Positions 62,025 through 64,000 of a stretch of 64,000 nt of DNA are shown here, one piece after another (within the stretch, counting starts at the first letter, position 1; each line of letters starts with the position of its first letter). A program made the translations under genes and the position numbers. This DNA comes from Holophagales bacterium. Its GTDB lineage: Bacteria > Acidobacteriota > Thermoanaerobaculia > Multivoradales > Multivoraceae. The DNA lies in the NCBI GenBank assembly GCA_009843505.1, contig VYDI01000028.1, positions 1-64,000 on the forward strand, in the 5' to 3' direction. The notes below the pieces were generated by a model, which was not told the origin of the DNA, did no database searches, and saw only the letters and a program-made list of their open reading frames with translations.

Positions 62025-62957
62025 TCAGTCTTCGGCGCGCAACCAGCCGTCGATCAACCGGCGGGCGATGGAGAACGGCGGCGGTAGCCGCACGTCCCGG
62101 ACGCGGAGCGCGTACTCCAGCTCGGAGCGGGTCGCCCACACGGCCTGTTCCAGTTCCTCGGTGTCGACCTGCACGTCGCCGCCGGGCGAGGTGGCGTAGA
62201 AGCCGAGCATGATCGAAGTCGGGAACGGCCACGGCTGGGAGGAGTGGTAGCGGACCGTGTCCACCGCGATGCCGGTTTCCTCCCGAACTTCGCGCGCGAC
62301 CGCGCTCTCCAGACTCTCTCCGGGCTCGACGAACCCGGCGAGAGCCGAGAACATGCCCGGCGGCCAGGAGGCCTGCCGGCCCAGCAGGCAGGATCCGCCG
62401 TCGCCGGCCTCCGTGTGGACGAGCATGATGACGGCCGGATCCGTGCGGGGGAAGTGCTCGATGCCGCACGCCGTGCAGACCCGCAGGTGGCCGGCGTTGC
62501 GACTCTCGGTCGCGGCGCCGCACTGGCCGCAGAAGCGGTGGCGGCGGTGCCACGTAGCCATGGCGCGCGCATAGGCGAGGAGGTTGGCGCCGCGTCCACT
62601 CATCGCCGCGCCGACCTGGCGCAACTCGACGAAGCGGCCGGCGCCCCTGAGCGGACCGACGAGCGGATCTTCCCGCTCGGAGAGGTCGACGGAGAAGTAG
62701 GCGACGCCCTCCGCTTCGCCCAGGAACACGACATCCTCCGCGCCGTCGACCAGCCCGGCCGCCTCGACGGTCGCCACCGTGCCGGGAACCGGCCCCCGGT
62801 CTCCCGTGTGAGCGTCGAAGACCAGGCTGCGCTCGCGCCAGACCGCGGTCAACTGGCTGCTGGGATCCGCCAGCCTCCGCGCCAGCCAGTCGGCGTCGCC
62901 CCGCCGCTCCGAGCGCCTGTCGACCGCCGGTTCGGCCAGAACGTTGTGTGCCCTCAT
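62025..62957 (-). CDS. nudC: NAD(P)+ pyrophosphatase / RNA decapping Nudix hydrolase NudC
   Basis: Hydrolyses NAD(H) to NMN and AMP and removes NAD caps from RNA. 310 residues: N-terminal domain, a four-Cys zinc ribbon (FCGQCGAAT, RVCTACGIEHFPR), Nudix box GFVEPGESLESAVAREVREE followed by TGI, and the NudC-specific SQPWPFPTSIMLGF motif. ATG 62957 lies 7 nt after TAGCCT. Monocistronic, upstream of the 26-bp repeat. Confidence 0.95.
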   Translation of the reverse strand: MRAHNVLAEPAVDRRSERRGDADWLARRLADPSSQLTAVWRERSLVFDAHTGDRGPVPGTVATVEAAGLVDGAEDVVFLGEAEGVAYFSVDLSEREDPLVGPLRGAGRFVELRQVGAAMSGRGANLLAYARAMATWHRRHRFCGQCGAATESRNAGHLRVCTACGIEHFPRTDPAVIMLVHTEAGDGGSCLLGRQASWPPGMFSALAGFVEPGESLESAVAREVREETGIAVDTVRYHSSQPWPFPTSIMLGFYATSPGGDVQVDTEELEQAVWATRSELEYALRVRDVRLPPPFSIARRLIDGWLRAED

Positions 62958-62964
62958 GCTCCGC

Positions 62965-62970
62965 AGGCTA
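62965..62970 (-). promoter_or_regulatory. -10 element (TAGCCT) of nudC
   Basis: TAGCCT on the minus strand ends 7 nt before ATG 62957. The intervening GCGGAGC contains GGAG but is too close to the start codon to be a normal Shine-Dalgarno. Confidence 0.35.
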
Positions 62971-62979
62971 CAGCGCGGG

Positions 62980-64000
62980 TCAATCGGCTCGGCGGTAGGC
63001 CATCGCTTCCGAGACCCGGCACTGGGCGATGCTCATCGCCGCGTCTCGCAAGAGGCACTCCTCCGCCCGGGCCAGTTCCAGCACTTCCCGCGTGTTCTGG
63101 CGCACCGTGTCCTCGATCCTCTCGAACGCCTGCCGCTCGGAGCCGCCCGCGTACTCGACCGCGCCGCAGATGATGCCGCCGGCGTTGGCCACGAAGTCGG
63201 GAATCGAGAGGATGCCGCGGTCGTGGAGGATCCGCTCGCCCGCCGGCGTCACCGGGATGTTCGCGCCCTGGAGCACCACCTTGCAGCCGACCCGGCCGGC
63301 ATTGCCGCTGTCGATCACGTCGGGGCGCGCGGCCGGCACGAAGAAGTCGACCTCCAGGTCCAGGAAGGCGTCGCCCTCGATGCGGCGGCCGCGCGGATAC
63401 CCCGTGACACCGCCCGTCGCGTCCATCGTGGCCACGAGTTCGTCGATGTCGATGCCGTCCGGGTCACAGATCGTGCCGTCGAGATCGGTGACCGACACGA
63501 GGCGCGCGCCCCTCTCGGCCAGGAACCGGGCCGCCGGCCGGCCGACGTTGCCGAAGCCCTGGATGGAGACAGTGGCGCCCTCGAGCGCCACGACGCCCGC
63601 CTCCTCGGCCACCTCGGCGGCGATGGCGAGACCGAAACCGGTGGAGCCCGTCTCGTCGAGCGGAATCCCGCCCAGGGACCTGGACAGGCCGACCGAGCGG
63701 CCTCCCTCGTCCCGGATCCAGGCCATCGCGGTCTCGTTCGTGCCCATGTCGGGGGCGGGGATGTAATCCGTCAACTGCCGGATCGCGCGGCCGAACTGCC
63801 GGATCAGGGCCTCTCGGTTCGCCGTCCGCGGATTCGCCCGGATGCCCGCCTTGCCGCCGCCGTGGCGCAGGCGCGCCATGGCGTTCTTCCAGGTCATGGC
63901 CCGCGCCAGCCGGCACACCTCCTCGACGCTGACGTCCGGCGCCATGCGGATGCCGCCCATCGTGGGGCCGGCGGCGCTGTTGTCGATGACGACGATCCCC
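62980..64000 (-). CDS. Glu/Leu/Phe/Val dehydrogenase, N terminus outside window
   Basis: NAD(P)-dependent oxidative deaminase of an amino acid. The visible 340 residues begin VIDNSAAGPTMGGIRMAP and contain the catalytic Lys in RHGGGKAGIRAN, the Asp region IPAPDMGTNETAMAWI, the Rossmann motif VSIQGFGNVGRPAARFLAE and VLQGANIPVTPAGE. The short length and GGGKAGI form resemble leucine/valine dehydrogenases and the shorter glutamate dehydrogenases; substrate cannot be fixed. The frame stays open to the window edge. Confidence 0.92.
   Translation of the reverse strand, partial: GIVVIDNSAAGPTMGGIRMAPDVSVEEVCRLARAMTWKNAMARLRHGGGKAGIRANPRTANREALIRQFGRAIRQLTDYIPAPDMGTNETAMAWIRDEGGRSVGLSRSLGGIPLDETGSTGFGLAIAAEVAEEAGVVALEGATVSIQGFGNVGRPAARFLAERGARLVSVTDLDGTICDPDGIDIDELVATMDATGGVTGYPRGRRIEGDAFLDLEVDFFVPAARPDVIDSGNAGRVGCKVVLQGANIPVTPAGERILHDRGILSIPDFVANAGGIICGAVEYAGGSERQAFERIEDTVRQNTREVLELARAEECLLRDAAMSIAQCRVSEAMAYRRAD

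Overview
The window is chromosomal DNA from a high-GC, diderm (Gram-negative type) bacterium. BamD- and CpoB-like lipoproteins, a TonB/ExbB/ExbD system, RseP and type IV pilus genes all require an outer membrane. The mixture (TPR proteins attached to TonB-Exb, alternative mevalonate enzymes, PASTA protein beside rpe) would fit an Acidobacteriota-like lineage, but that is inference. Genes are densely packed, often with 4-nt ATGA/GTGA overlaps. No rRNA, CRISPR array, transposase or phage gene was seen.

Layout. 1-396: four tRNA genes on the minus strand. 460-8.2 kb: UvrD/PcrA helicase, GlmU, a GNAT enzyme and two divergent membrane glycosyltransferases. 8.2-15.5 kb (+): an envelope/isoprenoid operon truA-cdsA-dxr-rseP-PASTA-rpe-bamD-cpoB. 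15.5-20.6 kb: Fis-type HTH protein, lytic transglycosylase, TatA, a sugar-kinase-like protein, PgeF and GatB. 20.6-25.7 kb (-): exbB-exbD-exbD-tonB plus two paralogous TPR proteins. 25.7-31 kb: RuvC, YebC, FolC, RpiB, PurE and an acyl-CoA carboxyltransferase. 31-36.4 kb: a TldD/PmbA-like pair, a TPR protein and SelA. 36.4-43.3 kb (-): two M20 peptidases, prepilin peptidase, PilV- and PilW-like pseudopilins and an unusual PilX-PilY1-like fusion. 43.3-48.6 kb: flippase-like protein, UbiA-type prenyltransferase, OFA transporter, HAMP-only sensor and a periplasmic binding protein. 48.7-50.7 kb: an acyl-CoA carboxylase alpha subunit that looks frameshifted. 50.7-60.8 kb (-): a mevalonate gene cluster (idi-2, hmgR, mvk, decarboxylase, isopentenyl phosphate kinase) with a DtxR-type regulator, interrupted by an accessory block at 55.2-58.4 kb. 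60.8-64 kb: MoaA, NudC and a truncated Glu/Leu dehydrogenase.

Three things stand out. First, the block at 55.2-58.4 kb carries two copies of a cassette: a 103-bp leader about 92% identical between copies, a secreted glycine-rich hydrophobic peptide, and a small membrane protein. Two further membrane proteins, one SpoIIM/DUF95-like, lie between the copies. This resembles an undescribed bacteriocin-like system. Second, the same window holds dxr (MEP pathway) and a mevalonate cluster whose contents (isopentenyl phosphate kinase, no phosphomevalonate kinase) point to the alternative mevalonate route. Third, many first genes have a TANNNT hexamer 6-12 nt before the start codon and no Shine-Dalgarno, implying widespread leaderless transcription; the pattern also helps choose start codons.
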